Source: Planctomycetaceae bacterium (GTDB taxonomy: Bacteria; Planctomycetota; Planctomycetia; Pirellulales; UBA1268). From it: a stretch of DNA of 7,077 nt. Below, piece by piece: positions 1 to 5,512 of this stretch. The notes below the pieces were generated by a model. That model made no database searches. It had not been told where the DNA came from and was given only the letters and a program-made list of their open reading frames with translations. Location: assembly GCA_947440895.1 (NCBI GenBank), contig CANETO010000098.1, positions 1 to 7,077 on the forward strand. The letters are read 5' to 3'. How positions within the stretch are numbered: position 1 is the first letter of the stretch; each line of letters opens with the position of its first letter. The position numbers and the translations under genes were made by a program.

Positions 1-608
1 TCCTGTATGTCGGCGGAATCGACCCCCGCAAAAACGTCATAGGACTGATCTCGATTTTCGAGCAGACCTGTAAGCGTGCGCTCGACAGCAGAGGTCAGTC
101 GTCCGCGGCTCCCGCCTCCACGCTGCCGGCCCTGGTCATCGCCGGCGACGTGAAGAACGACGTGAACTACGCATTATTTCGGCGACGCATCGAGGCGTCG
201 CCCATGCGTTCAGAGATCCACGAAGTGGGCTATCTATCCGATGAGGACCTTCGCTCGCTTCTCGGCACGACAGCTGTCTTCGCATTCCCCAGCCTCTATG
301 AGGGGTTCGGGCTTCCGCCACTGGAGGCCTGCGCGGCGGGGGTGCCGGTCGTAAGTTCGAACTGCTCGTGCATGCCGGAGATTCTCGGAGACGGAGCGAT
401 CCTGTGCGATCCCGAAGACCACGACACCTTCTCGGCGAACCTCTGGGGCATCCTCTCAAATCCCGACCACGCTCAGGCCATCAGCCGTAGGGGCATGGCA
501 CACGCCCGCACCTTCACCTGGGATAAAACGGCCGAGGGCACGCTGGCCGTGTACGAACGTTTGGCGAGAGAGCGAAACTTGCGACGCTCGGCCCGGTCGT
601 CTGGCTGA
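1..608 (+). CDS. Glycosyltransferase family 4-type, C-terminal part (5' end outside window)
   Basis: This is the C-terminal Rossmann-like domain of a GT-B fold glycosyltransferase, which binds the nucleotide-sugar donor. The reading frame is open from base 3, so the N-terminal acceptor domain lies outside the window. The first visible residues, LYVGGIDPRKNV, match the strand and loop that open the donor domain in family GT4. Further on, SLYEGFGLPPLEACAAG carries the classic E-X7-E pair (the two Glu of EGFGLPPLE), followed by a VPVVSSN strand. The protein ends with a short basic tail. The gene stops at a TGA and is convergent with the next glycosyltransferase, 14 bases away. The role inferred from its neighbours is sugar transfer in surface polysaccharide or glycoconjugate synthesis. 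The sugar, acceptor and linkage cannot be told from the sequence. The family call is firm; the exact function is open. Confidence 0.9.
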   Translation, partial: LYVGGIDPRKNVIGLISIFEQTCKRALDSRGQSSAAPASTLPALVIAGDVKNDVNYALFRRRIEASPMRSEIHEVGYLSDEDLRSLLGTTAVFAFPSLYEGFGLPPLEACAAGVPVVSSNCSCMPEILGDGAILCDPEDHDTFSANLWGILSNPDHAQAISRRGMAHARTFTWDKTAEGTLAVYERLARERNLRRSARSSG

Positions 609-622
609 GCGTCATATGGCCG

Positions 623-1774
623 TTATGTCTCGAGAACGCGCCGGTAAAAGTCGAGGTGCTGGCGGGCGATGACCGCTGGCGAATGGTTCACGGCGTACTG
701 GAGTGCCTGCCGGCCCAGTCGCTGACGGCGGTCCGTGTCGGCCAGCAGTGATTCGATCTGCCGGGCACAGTCGAGCGGATCTTCGCTTGCGAAGAAGACG
801 AGCGTGCCGGGCACCCGGTCGTTGAGTTCCCGGTTCAGGGGCAGATCGGACGCCAGCACGGCAGCTCCACGGGCCAGGGCCTGCACGAGCGATGCCGAAC
901 CGCTCGTGGTGCGGAACGGCGCCACGACGAGATCGGATTGCTGGTAGAGCCGTGAAATGTCTTCTTCGGGAACAAATCCAGTCACCTCAACGCGATCACC
1001 AAGGGCATACTCGGCGATGCGCTGCCGACACCGCTCGAAATAGGCGTTGTTCATCGGATGTCCCACCCCGCCTGCCAGCCGCAACCGCACCGGAGTCGTG
1101 ACGTGCCGCAGGGCCTCGATGACAACGTCTTGGCCTTTCTCAGGGCAGAAGTACCCAAACACGGTGATCCTCGGCACGGGATTGGGCAACTGCCCGCCAG
1201 ACTGGAGCGGGATCTCCGGGACCACGAGGGGGATGGTCGTGACCAGCGGCAGGCCGCTGCCCTGAAGGCACGCCGCCTGGAGTGCCGAGTGGACGATCAC
1301 GCCATCGAACAGCCGCCAGGTGCCCTCCCGCCAGTGGCGGCGCAGCCACGGCAGCAGCGTGGCATTGGCCACTTGATAGAGCGGTCCGCGCCAGCCCTGA
1401 CCGCGGGTTTCAAACCGATGCCCATCCGGCAAAACATTGTGGGCCGTGGCGACGATCCGCGTGCCGTGGGGCACCGCCTGTCTGAGCCGGCGCATCCACC
1501 GTGGCAGGCCGTCCAGAAACGGATTCGTGCCGCCAAAGAGACCGTATTCATGCTGCACGTGCACGAGGTCTGGCTGCAGATTCCTGACCGCCGAAATCGC
1601 ATCCGCTCTTACATCGGGGGCTGTCTGTAAGAGCGTGAGCGGCTCGAATTGTCCGTCGGCATGCGCTGCCTCGGCCACGGCCGGCCAGAGCATCCGGGAG
1701 TACGACGCGATCCCCCCCTGCTCCTCCGGGGTGATCCAGAGCACGCGGACGGGCCGTGATGGCGAAGCATTCAT
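623..1774 (-). CDS. Glycosyltransferase family 4-type with altered E-X7-E motif
   Basis: This is a complete 383-residue GT-B glycosyltransferase, a usual length for family GT4. Near the N terminus, TPEEQGGIASYSRML (residues 15-29) is the glycine-rich acceptor-domain loop. HVQHEYGLFGG (72-82) and ATAHNV (109-114) are typical of GT4 acceptor domains. The donor domain opens at VFGYFCPEKGQDVVIEAL (205-222). Where the E-X7-E pair is expected, the protein reads TTSGSASLVQAL (289-300), which puts Thr290 and Gln298 in the two Glu positions. From general knowledge, other GT4 subfamilies carry Ser/Gly-rich variants here, so this does not by itself mean loss of activity. The ATG has no strong Shine-Dalgarno sequence. 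The gene diverges from the next glycosyltransferase across 80 bases and ends 14 bases from the stop of the previous one. No signal peptide or membrane segment is seen, so it probably acts in the cytosol on a lipid-linked or polysaccharide acceptor. Confidence 0.88.
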   Translation of the reverse strand: MNASPSRPVRVLWITPEEQGGIASYSRMLWPAVAEAAHADGQFEPLTLLQTAPDVRADAISAVRNLQPDLVHVQHEYGLFGGTNPFLDGLPRWMRRLRQAVPHGTRIVATAHNVLPDGHRFETRGQGWRGPLYQVANATLLPWLRRHWREGTWRLFDGVIVHSALQAACLQGSGLPLVTTIPLVVPEIPLQSGGQLPNPVPRITVFGYFCPEKGQDVVIEALRHVTTPVRLRLAGGVGHPMNNAYFERCRQRIAEYALGDRVEVTGFVPEEDISRLYQQSDLVVAPFRTTSGSASLVQALARGAAVLASDLPLNRELNDRVPGTLVFFASEDPLDCARQIESLLADTDRRQRLGRQALQYAVNHSPAVIARQHLDFYRRVLET

Positions 1775-1844
1775 ACAGCCGTTCTACCAACGGTGTCGTG
1801 CGGTCGTGTCATGGTGATCTTCTCAGCGAAAGTGCCGTGCAGAC

Positions 1845-1849
1845 GGAGG
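1845..1849 (+). promoter_or_regulatory. Shine-Dalgarno site fixing the start of the third glycosyltransferase
   Basis: GGAGG lies five bases before the ATG at 1855. It is the best ribosome binding site in this part of the window. It favours 1855 over the upstream in-frame ATG at 1756, which would overlap the divergent gene, and over the internal ATG at 1936. Confidence 0.7.
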
Positions 1850-1854
1850 GTATC

Positions 1855-3252
1855 ATGGCGGCAGCTTTTTTTCCTGATTTCCCCACCGCGAGTGACGCCT
1901 GCTGCCCCAAGCCACCTGGCTGTGATTCGCCACGCATGAGCCACGCCAATTCCTCCATGCCTGCATCCTCCCCCCGCCTCGCCGGCGTGAACGTGATCGG
2001 GCACATCACCGGGACGATGGGGCTTGGCGTGGCCGCCCGAAACACGCTCACAGTGCTGGGGGCGAATCGCCAGGCATTCACCGCCGTCGATATCGAGCCG
2101 TGGCGAAGGCAGGGCACAGACAACGCGTTCGCGCATCTGCTGACCACTCCGCCGACCGCCCCCCATCCGATCAACCTCTTCCACCTCAATGTGCAGGAAC
2201 TGATCAACCTGCTCGACACGCGTCCACGGTGGCTCGACGTCGTGCGGCATGCCAACGCCATCGTGCCGTTCTGGGAACTTCCGCGACTGCCTCTCATCCC
2301 CGATTGGGCCGGGCTGCTTGGTGCGATGGATCTCGTGCTCGCTCCCAGCCGATTCATTCTCGAGTCGATCGAGCGATCGACCCCGGAAGTCCGCGTCGTG
2401 CACTATCCGCAGACTGTCTTCCTGCCGGCCGATATCGCCGCGAATCGCGACGCGTTTGGGCTGCCGCACGAAGCGGTGCTCTTTTTCATGAACATCGATG
2501 TGACGAGCGACCTGGCCCGCAAGAACCCTGCGGCCGCCATGGCCGCGTTTCGCGCCGCGTTCACACCCCAAGAACGCGTGCGAGGGAAACGCGTGTTTCT
2601 CGTCGTCAAGCTCGGCCACACCACGAGCGGCTACCCGTGGGCTGACGCTTCACAACTGATGGCCGAACTCGCCGCCATGCCCAACGTCATCGTCATCGAC
2701 CGGCAACTGACCTATGCGGAGGCGCTCTCCCTAAATGCCGCCTGCGATGTCTACGTGTCGCTGCACCGTTCGGAGGGCTTGGGGCTCAACCTGATCGAGG
2801 CGATGACGCTCGGCAGGCCGGTGATCGCCACGGGCTGGTCGGGCAACATGGACTTTATGACGCCGGAAGACTCCTGCCTCGTCGGCCATGAACTCGTGCC
2901 GGTGCAGGCCACCCACTATGCCTATCGGCCAGAAGCCATCGGGCCGGGGCAGGTCTGGGCGGAGCCGTGCATCGAGGAAGCCTCCACCTGGATGCGCCGT
3001 CTTGCGGATGACGAGTCGCTCAGGCGCCGCCTCGGTGCCGCGGCAAAAGCCGCGATGGACGTCCGGCGGTCGCAGGTGCTCGAAGGCCGCGTGCTCGCCG
3101 ACCTTGCCCGCATCGCGGCTGCGGATGACAGCATGCCAACCCTGCGGGCAAGGCGGCGTCGACTCCTCAGGTTTCGCACGCCAGCAATCACACGGCTGCG
3201 GAGATTTGTCACTCGCATGACACGCCGCCTACGTCCACACTTTCCTGGATAA
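1855..3252 (+). CDS. Glycosyltransferase family 4-type, complete
   Basis: With the start at 1855 the protein is 465 residues. The first 40 or so are Ala/Ser/Pro-rich and do not look conserved. The fold seems to begin at GVNVIGHITGTMGLGVAARN (44-63), a glycine-rich opening I associate with a group of GT4-like enzymes. VPFWELPRLP (137-146) and APSRFILES (163-171) fit the acceptor domain. FFMNIDVTSDLARKNPAA (210-227) opens the donor domain. HRSEGLGLNLIEAMTLG (304-320) holds an intact E-X7-E pair (Glu307, Glu315), and RPVIATGWSGNMDFM follows. The C-terminal 40 residues are rich in Arg and could make the protein peripheral to the membrane; that is inference. An alternative start at 1936 would give 438 residues. 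The donor sugar and product are unknown. It is probably part of the same polysaccharide locus as the two preceding genes. Confidence 0.88.
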   Translation: MAAAFFPDFPTASDACCPKPPGCDSPRMSHANSSMPASSPRLAGVNVIGHITGTMGLGVAARNTLTVLGANRQAFTAVDIEPWRRQGTDNAFAHLLTTPPTAPHPINLFHLNVQELINLLDTRPRWLDVVRHANAIVPFWELPRLPLIPDWAGLLGAMDLVLAPSRFILESIERSTPEVRVVHYPQTVFLPADIAANRDAFGLPHEAVLFFMNIDVTSDLARKNPAAAMAAFRAAFTPQERVRGKRVFLVVKLGHTTSGYPWADASQLMAELAAMPNVIVIDRQLTYAEALSLNAACDVYVSLHRSEGLGLNLIEAMTLGRPVIATGWSGNMDFMTPEDSCLVGHELVPVQATHYAYRPEAIGPGQVWAEPCIEEASTWMRRLADDESLRRRLGAAAKAAMDVRRSQVLEGRVLADLARIAAADDSMPTLRARRRRLLRFRTPAITRLRRFVTRMTRRLRPHFPG

Positions 3253-3336
3253 TCGCCGCGGGATCGCTTCACGCTGCATCGAGTGGAAGCATCATCCCCC
3301 GCACGATCCTTCACGGCCTTCTTTACGACTGCTGAG

Positions 3337-3410
3337 TGCCTCGTCTTGGACTCGAACCAAGAACCCTCTGATTAAGAGTCAGATGCTCTGACCAATTGAG
3401 CTAACGAGGC
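3337..3410 (-). tRNA. tRNA-Lys (anticodon CTT)
   Basis: The 74-base minus-strand cloverleaf is complete. The acceptor stem is GCCTCGT paired with ACGAGGC. The D arm is GCTC/GAGC around a loop containing GG. The anticodon stem is TCTGA/TCAGA around the loop CTCTTAA, giving anticodon CTT at 3374-3376, which reads the Lys codon AAG. The variable loop is five bases. The T arm is CTTGG/CCAAG around TTCGAGT. The discriminator base is A. The 3' CCA is not encoded (the next bases read CTC), so it must be added by a nucleotidyltransferase. All stems pair fully. The gene is divergent from fabI and convergent with the third glycosyltransferase. Confidence 0.97.
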
Positions 3411-3420
3411 TGCTGGCACT

Positions 3421-3449
3421 GTTTTAACCATCGGATCACCGCCCGGCAA
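3421..3449 (-). promoter_or_regulatory. Candidate sigma-70-type promoter for tRNA-Lys
   Basis: On the minus strand a TTGCCG hexamer (3444-3449) is followed after exactly 17 bases by TAAAAC (3421-3426). Each matches the consensus at four of six positions. The predicted start of transcription would fall a few bases before the tRNA 5' end, as expected for a stable RNA with a short leader. This rests on sequence match and position only. Confidence 0.45.
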
Positions 3450-3471
3450 GGCCCGCGGCCCGCACGCCGCG

Positions 3472-3500
3472 TTGAGCGATTCGGGCAGACCCGCTACATT
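3472..3500 (+). promoter_or_regulatory. Candidate sigma-70-type promoter for fabI
   Basis: TTGAGC (3472-3477) and TACATT (3495-3500) are separated by 17 bases, each matching the consensus at four of six positions. Transcription would begin near 3507, giving a leader of about 35 bases before the fabI ATG. It faces away from the tRNA promoter, and the two -35 elements are 22 bases apart. I saw no convincing operator palindrome, such as a FapR- or FabR-like site, over it. Confidence 0.5.
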
Positions 3501-3530
3501 TCCACCTCCGCACACGTCACCACTTTTCTC

Positions 3531-3536
3531 AGAGGA
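3531..3536 (+). promoter_or_regulatory. Shine-Dalgarno site of fabI
   Basis: AGAGGA lies five bases before the ATG at 3542, supporting that start. The protein beginning there opens with MGRFDG, which lines up with the N terminus of known FabI proteins. Confidence 0.6.
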
Positions 3537-3541
3537 TTCCC

Positions 3542-4366
3542 ATGGGCAGGTTCGATGGAATGAAGGGTCTGGTTCTCGGCGTCGCCAACGATCACTCGCT
3601 CGCCTGGGCCATCGCCAAGGAGATTCTCGCGGGCGGCGGCCAGATCGGCTTCTCCCACCTCCCCGACCGGCCCGACGACGAGCGGCAGCGGAACCGCCGC
3701 CGCGTGGCCCAGCTCACTGATCCCGAGCCAAACGCGAAGTTCCTGGTGCCGATGGACGTTTCGAATGACGAGCAGATCGCCGCCGTCATGGACCGGGCCA
3801 AGCAGGAGTTTGGCACGATCGACTTTGTCGTCCACTCGATCGCCTACGCCCCGCTCGACGACCTCAAGGGGGAGACCACCGACTGCAGCCGCGAGGGCTT
3901 CCGCATTGCCATGGAGACGAGCGCCTACAGCCTGCTGGCCGTTGGCCGCCTCTGTCGGAAGATCCTCTCCAAGGACGCCTCGATCCTCACACTCACCTAC
4001 TTCGGCGGTGAGAAGGTCGTGCCCGGCTACAACATCATGGGCGTCTGCAAGGCAACGCTCGACGCCTGCGTGAAATACATGGCCTATGACCTCGGGCCCG
4101 CTGGTGTCCGCGTCAACGCCGTGAGCGCCGGCCCGGTCCGCACGCTCGCCGGCCGCGGCGCTGGTGTCGACGAGATGCTCGGACTCTACGAGCGAATGGC
4201 GCCGATGGGCCGCAACATCACGCATGACGAGGTGGGCAAGGCCGGCGCCTGGCTGCTCTCGAAGGACTCGTTCGGCATCACCGGCGAGATTCTCCACGTC
4301 GATGCCGGCTACAACATCATGGGCTCCCCCGGACGGCTGCTGGAACTGGTGCAGAAGCCGGTGTAA
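3542..4366 (+). CDS. fabI: Enoyl-[acyl-carrier-protein] reductase (NADH), FabI type
   Basis: FabI catalyses the last step of each elongation round in type II fatty acid synthesis, reducing trans-2-enoyl-ACP to acyl-ACP in the cytosol. The 274-residue protein is close to the usual 255-265, with a slightly longer C-terminal end after VDAGYNIM. The nucleotide-binding loop is GVANDHSLAWAIA (13-25), the FabI variant of the short-chain dehydrogenase glycine motif. HSIAYAP (98-104) follows strand 4. The catalytic residues sit in YFGGEKVVPGYNIMGVCK (153-170): Tyr153, Tyr163 and Lys170, with the FabI-type Tyr-X6-Lys spacing. VNAVSAGPVRTLAG (191-204) is the conserved stretch before the substrate-binding loop. 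Ala101 stands where E. coli FabI has Gly93; Ala is natural there in some other FabI proteins. The gene is divergent from tRNA-Lys, has its own candidate promoter, and is followed after 31 bases by the NUDIX gene. Confidence 0.96.
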   Translation: MGRFDGMKGLVLGVANDHSLAWAIAKEILAGGGQIGFSHLPDRPDDERQRNRRRVAQLTDPEPNAKFLVPMDVSNDEQIAAVMDRAKQEFGTIDFVVHSIAYAPLDDLKGETTDCSREGFRIAMETSAYSLLAVGRLCRKILSKDASILTLTYFGGEKVVPGYNIMGVCKATLDACVKYMAYDLGPAGVRVNAVSAGPVRTLAGRGAGVDEMLGLYERMAPMGRNITHDEVGKAGAWLLSKDSFGITGEILHVDAGYNIMGSPGRLLELVQKPV

Positions 4367-4397
4367 GTCTGACGGCCTCTGACGACATTCGCTGTCC

Positions 4398-4805
4398 ATG
4401 ACTACCGCGGCAATCCGTATCGCTGTCGCCATCGTGATTGATGACGGCCGCGTGCTCGTAGGCCAGCGGGTCCTCGACGCTGAAAACGCGGCGGGGCTCC
4501 ATGAATTTCCGGGCGGCAAGGTGGAACCGGGCGAGTCGCCCGAGGCCGCCGCTGCCCGCGAAACGTGCGAGGAGGCTGGGATCAACGTGCGGATCGGGGC
4601 GGCCTTCGACACGGCGATGGCCTCCGCGCGATCAGGCCCGATCGAGATCCTCTTCTTCGCGGCAGAACCGCTTGTCCCATCCCCCCTGCCCCGACCCCCG
4701 TTTGCATGGGTGGCCATTGCAGACCTTCAGACGTTCTCCTTTCCTCCGGCCAACGAGCAGGTGATCCGCCGGATCGTCGCCGGGCATGCTCACGGCGGAT
4801 CGTAG
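4398..4805 (+). CDS. NUDIX hydrolase, MutT-like (probable (d)NTP pyrophosphohydrolase)
   Basis: This 135-residue protein is essentially one NUDIX domain, close in length to E. coli MutT (about 129). The full NUDIX box G-X5-E-X7-RE-X2-EE-X-G-I spans residues 40-62 (GKVEPGE to RETCEEAGI) and supplies the metal-binding glutamates. The preceding LHEFPGG resembles the LWEFPGG of MutT-type enzymes that remove oxidised nucleotides such as 8-oxo-dGTP, though the Trp is His here. The N-terminal strand AIRIAVAIVIDDGRVLVGQR and the late PFAWVAIADL strand also fit this group. The substrate is inferred, since NUDIX specificity is hard to read from the box alone. No good Shine-Dalgarno sequence is visible. 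The gene starts 31 bases after fabI and may be translated from the fabI transcript. Its last 16 bases overlap the 3' end of yidD on the other strand. Confidence 0.9.
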   Translation: MTTAAIRIAVAIVIDDGRVLVGQRVLDAENAAGLHEFPGGKVEPGESPEAAAARETCEEAGINVRIGAAFDTAMASARSGPIEILFFAAEPLVPSPLPRPPFAWVAIADLQTFSFPPANEQVIRRIVAGHAHGGS

Positions 4806-5050
4806 CCGCCCGGATGCCAGGGATGGCAGCGGCAGATGCGAGCAAGGCCCCGCAGACTGCCGCGGATCGCACCATATTTTTCGACCGCCTGTCGAAAGTA
4901 GCTGCTGCAGGTCGGCTGAAACCGACAGTGCCGCCCGAGGAGCGGGCTGAGCGTCAGCTTATAGAGAATGACGAGCCCGATGAGCCCGATCGATGCGGCA
5001 CGGTCGCACGCTCGCCCCATGCTGCGACACGCCTTCCACACCAATCGCAT
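4790..5050 (-). CDS. yidD: Membrane protein insertion efficiency factor YidD
   Basis: This small protein of 86 residues has the whole YidD signature. YKLTLSPLLGRHCRFQPTCS (30-49) is followed by SYFRQAVEKYG, and the C terminus is CRCHPWHPGGYDPP (73-86), with the invariant Cys, His, Trp and GGYDP residues. Residues 19-30 form a short hydrophobic stretch consistent with membrane association at the inner leaflet. YidD is known to help YidC-dependent insertion of inner membrane proteins. The ATG lies three bases after the rnpA stop, so the two are almost surely co-translated, which is the usual rnpA-yidD order. Unlike the common arrangement, yidC does not follow: the next gene on this side is the convergent NUDIX gene, which yidD overlaps by 16 bases. 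Confidence 0.95.
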   Translation of the reverse strand: MRLVWKACRSMGRACDRAASIGLIGLVILYKLTLSPLLGRHCRFQPTCSSYFRQAVEKYGAIRGSLRGLARICRCHPWHPGGYDPP

Positions 5051-5053
5051 GGC

Positions 5054-5512
5054 TCATCTCCGCCGGCGGGGCGGCTGGATCGCCGGTGACTGCGTGCCGG
5101 TGCCCTGCCTGGCATCGCTGGCCGCCGCTGCATAGCCGGGCCTGGCCACCACGCGTGCGGCGAGGGCGCCGATCATTTCCTCCACCTGCCGCGCTCCCGC
5201 AGCTCCGGCCGGCGTTCTGCCCGACCGCACCACGATGACGAAATCGTTGCCTGCCGGCAGTTGCGACCTCACCTGACGAAACGCCTCCCGCAGTCGTCGC
5301 TTCCAACGGTTACGGACCACCGCATTCCCAATCCGCCGCGACACCGACAGCCCCAGCCGCGCCGGCTGCACGGCCACTGCCGCCGGGCACGCGTAGAGCA
5401 CGAGCGGCCCGCTCGCTGCACTCCGGCGGATGGCAAACACCCGCGCAAAGTCGTTTGGTGACAACACCCGGGCCGCGCGTGGAAAGCCGGTCCTGCCGGC
5501 GGGCTCGGTCAT
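5054..5512 (-). CDS. rnpA: Ribonuclease P protein component RnpA
   Basis: RnpA is the basic protein that assists the RNA of RNase P in cutting 5' leaders from pre-tRNAs. From the ATG at 5512 the protein is 152 residues. The signature is RNRWKRRLREAFR (67-79), the RNR helix that contacts the catalytic RNA. It is preceded by RLGLSVSRRIGNAVV (52-66) and followed by DFVIVVRSG (90-98), all in the family order. An adjoining GTG at 5515 is an equally possible start. The ATG forms TGATG with the dnaJ stop, so translation is coupled to dnaJ. The family is usually 110-130 residues; the excess is a C-terminal tail rich in Ala, Gln, Pro and Arg ending in PPRRRR. rnpA normally follows rpmH, but here it follows a DnaJ-type gene. 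yidD follows as usual. Confidence 0.95.
   Translation of the reverse strand: MTEPAGRTGFPRAARVLSPNDFARVFAIRRSAASGPLVLYACPAAVAVQPARLGLSVSRRIGNAVVRNRWKRRLREAFRQVRSQLPAGNDFVIVVRSGRTPAGAAGARQVEEMIGALAARVVARPGYAAAASDARQGTGTQSPAIQPPRRRR
5058..5063 (-). promoter_or_regulatory. Shine-Dalgarno site of yidD inside the rnpA 3' end
   Basis: On the minus strand GCGGAG occurs seven bases before the yidD ATG, lying within and just before the last rnpA codons. It supports the start at 5050 and suggests that yidD is translated by reinitiation or coupling as ribosomes finish rnpA. Confidence 0.5.

Noticed and set aside
609..622. Possible terminator between the first two convergent glycosyltransferases
   Set aside because: The gap is only 14 bases, with just a CATATG palindrome and no stem with a T-run.
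1756..1854. Upstream ATG extending the third glycosyltransferase by 33 codons
   Set aside because: It would overlap the 5' end of the divergent gene, and the GGAGG site points to 1855.
1771..2619. A long minus-strand open frame opposite the third glycosyltransferase
   Set aside because: It is antisense to a clear GT4 gene, lacks recognisable motifs, and its composition is that expected from the shadow of a GC-rich gene.
3266..3290. Possible hairpin (GCTTC/GAAGC with a bulge) between the third glycosyltransferase and the tRNA
   Set aside because: The stem is short and bulged and no T-run follows on either strand, so I do not call a terminator. The rest of 3253-3336 shows nothing I can name.
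3494..4717. A 407-codon open frame on the minus strand across fabI and the NUDIX gene
   Set aside because: It lies wholly antisense to two well-recognised genes, has no family motif, and is explained by the strong GC bias at third codon positions opposite them.
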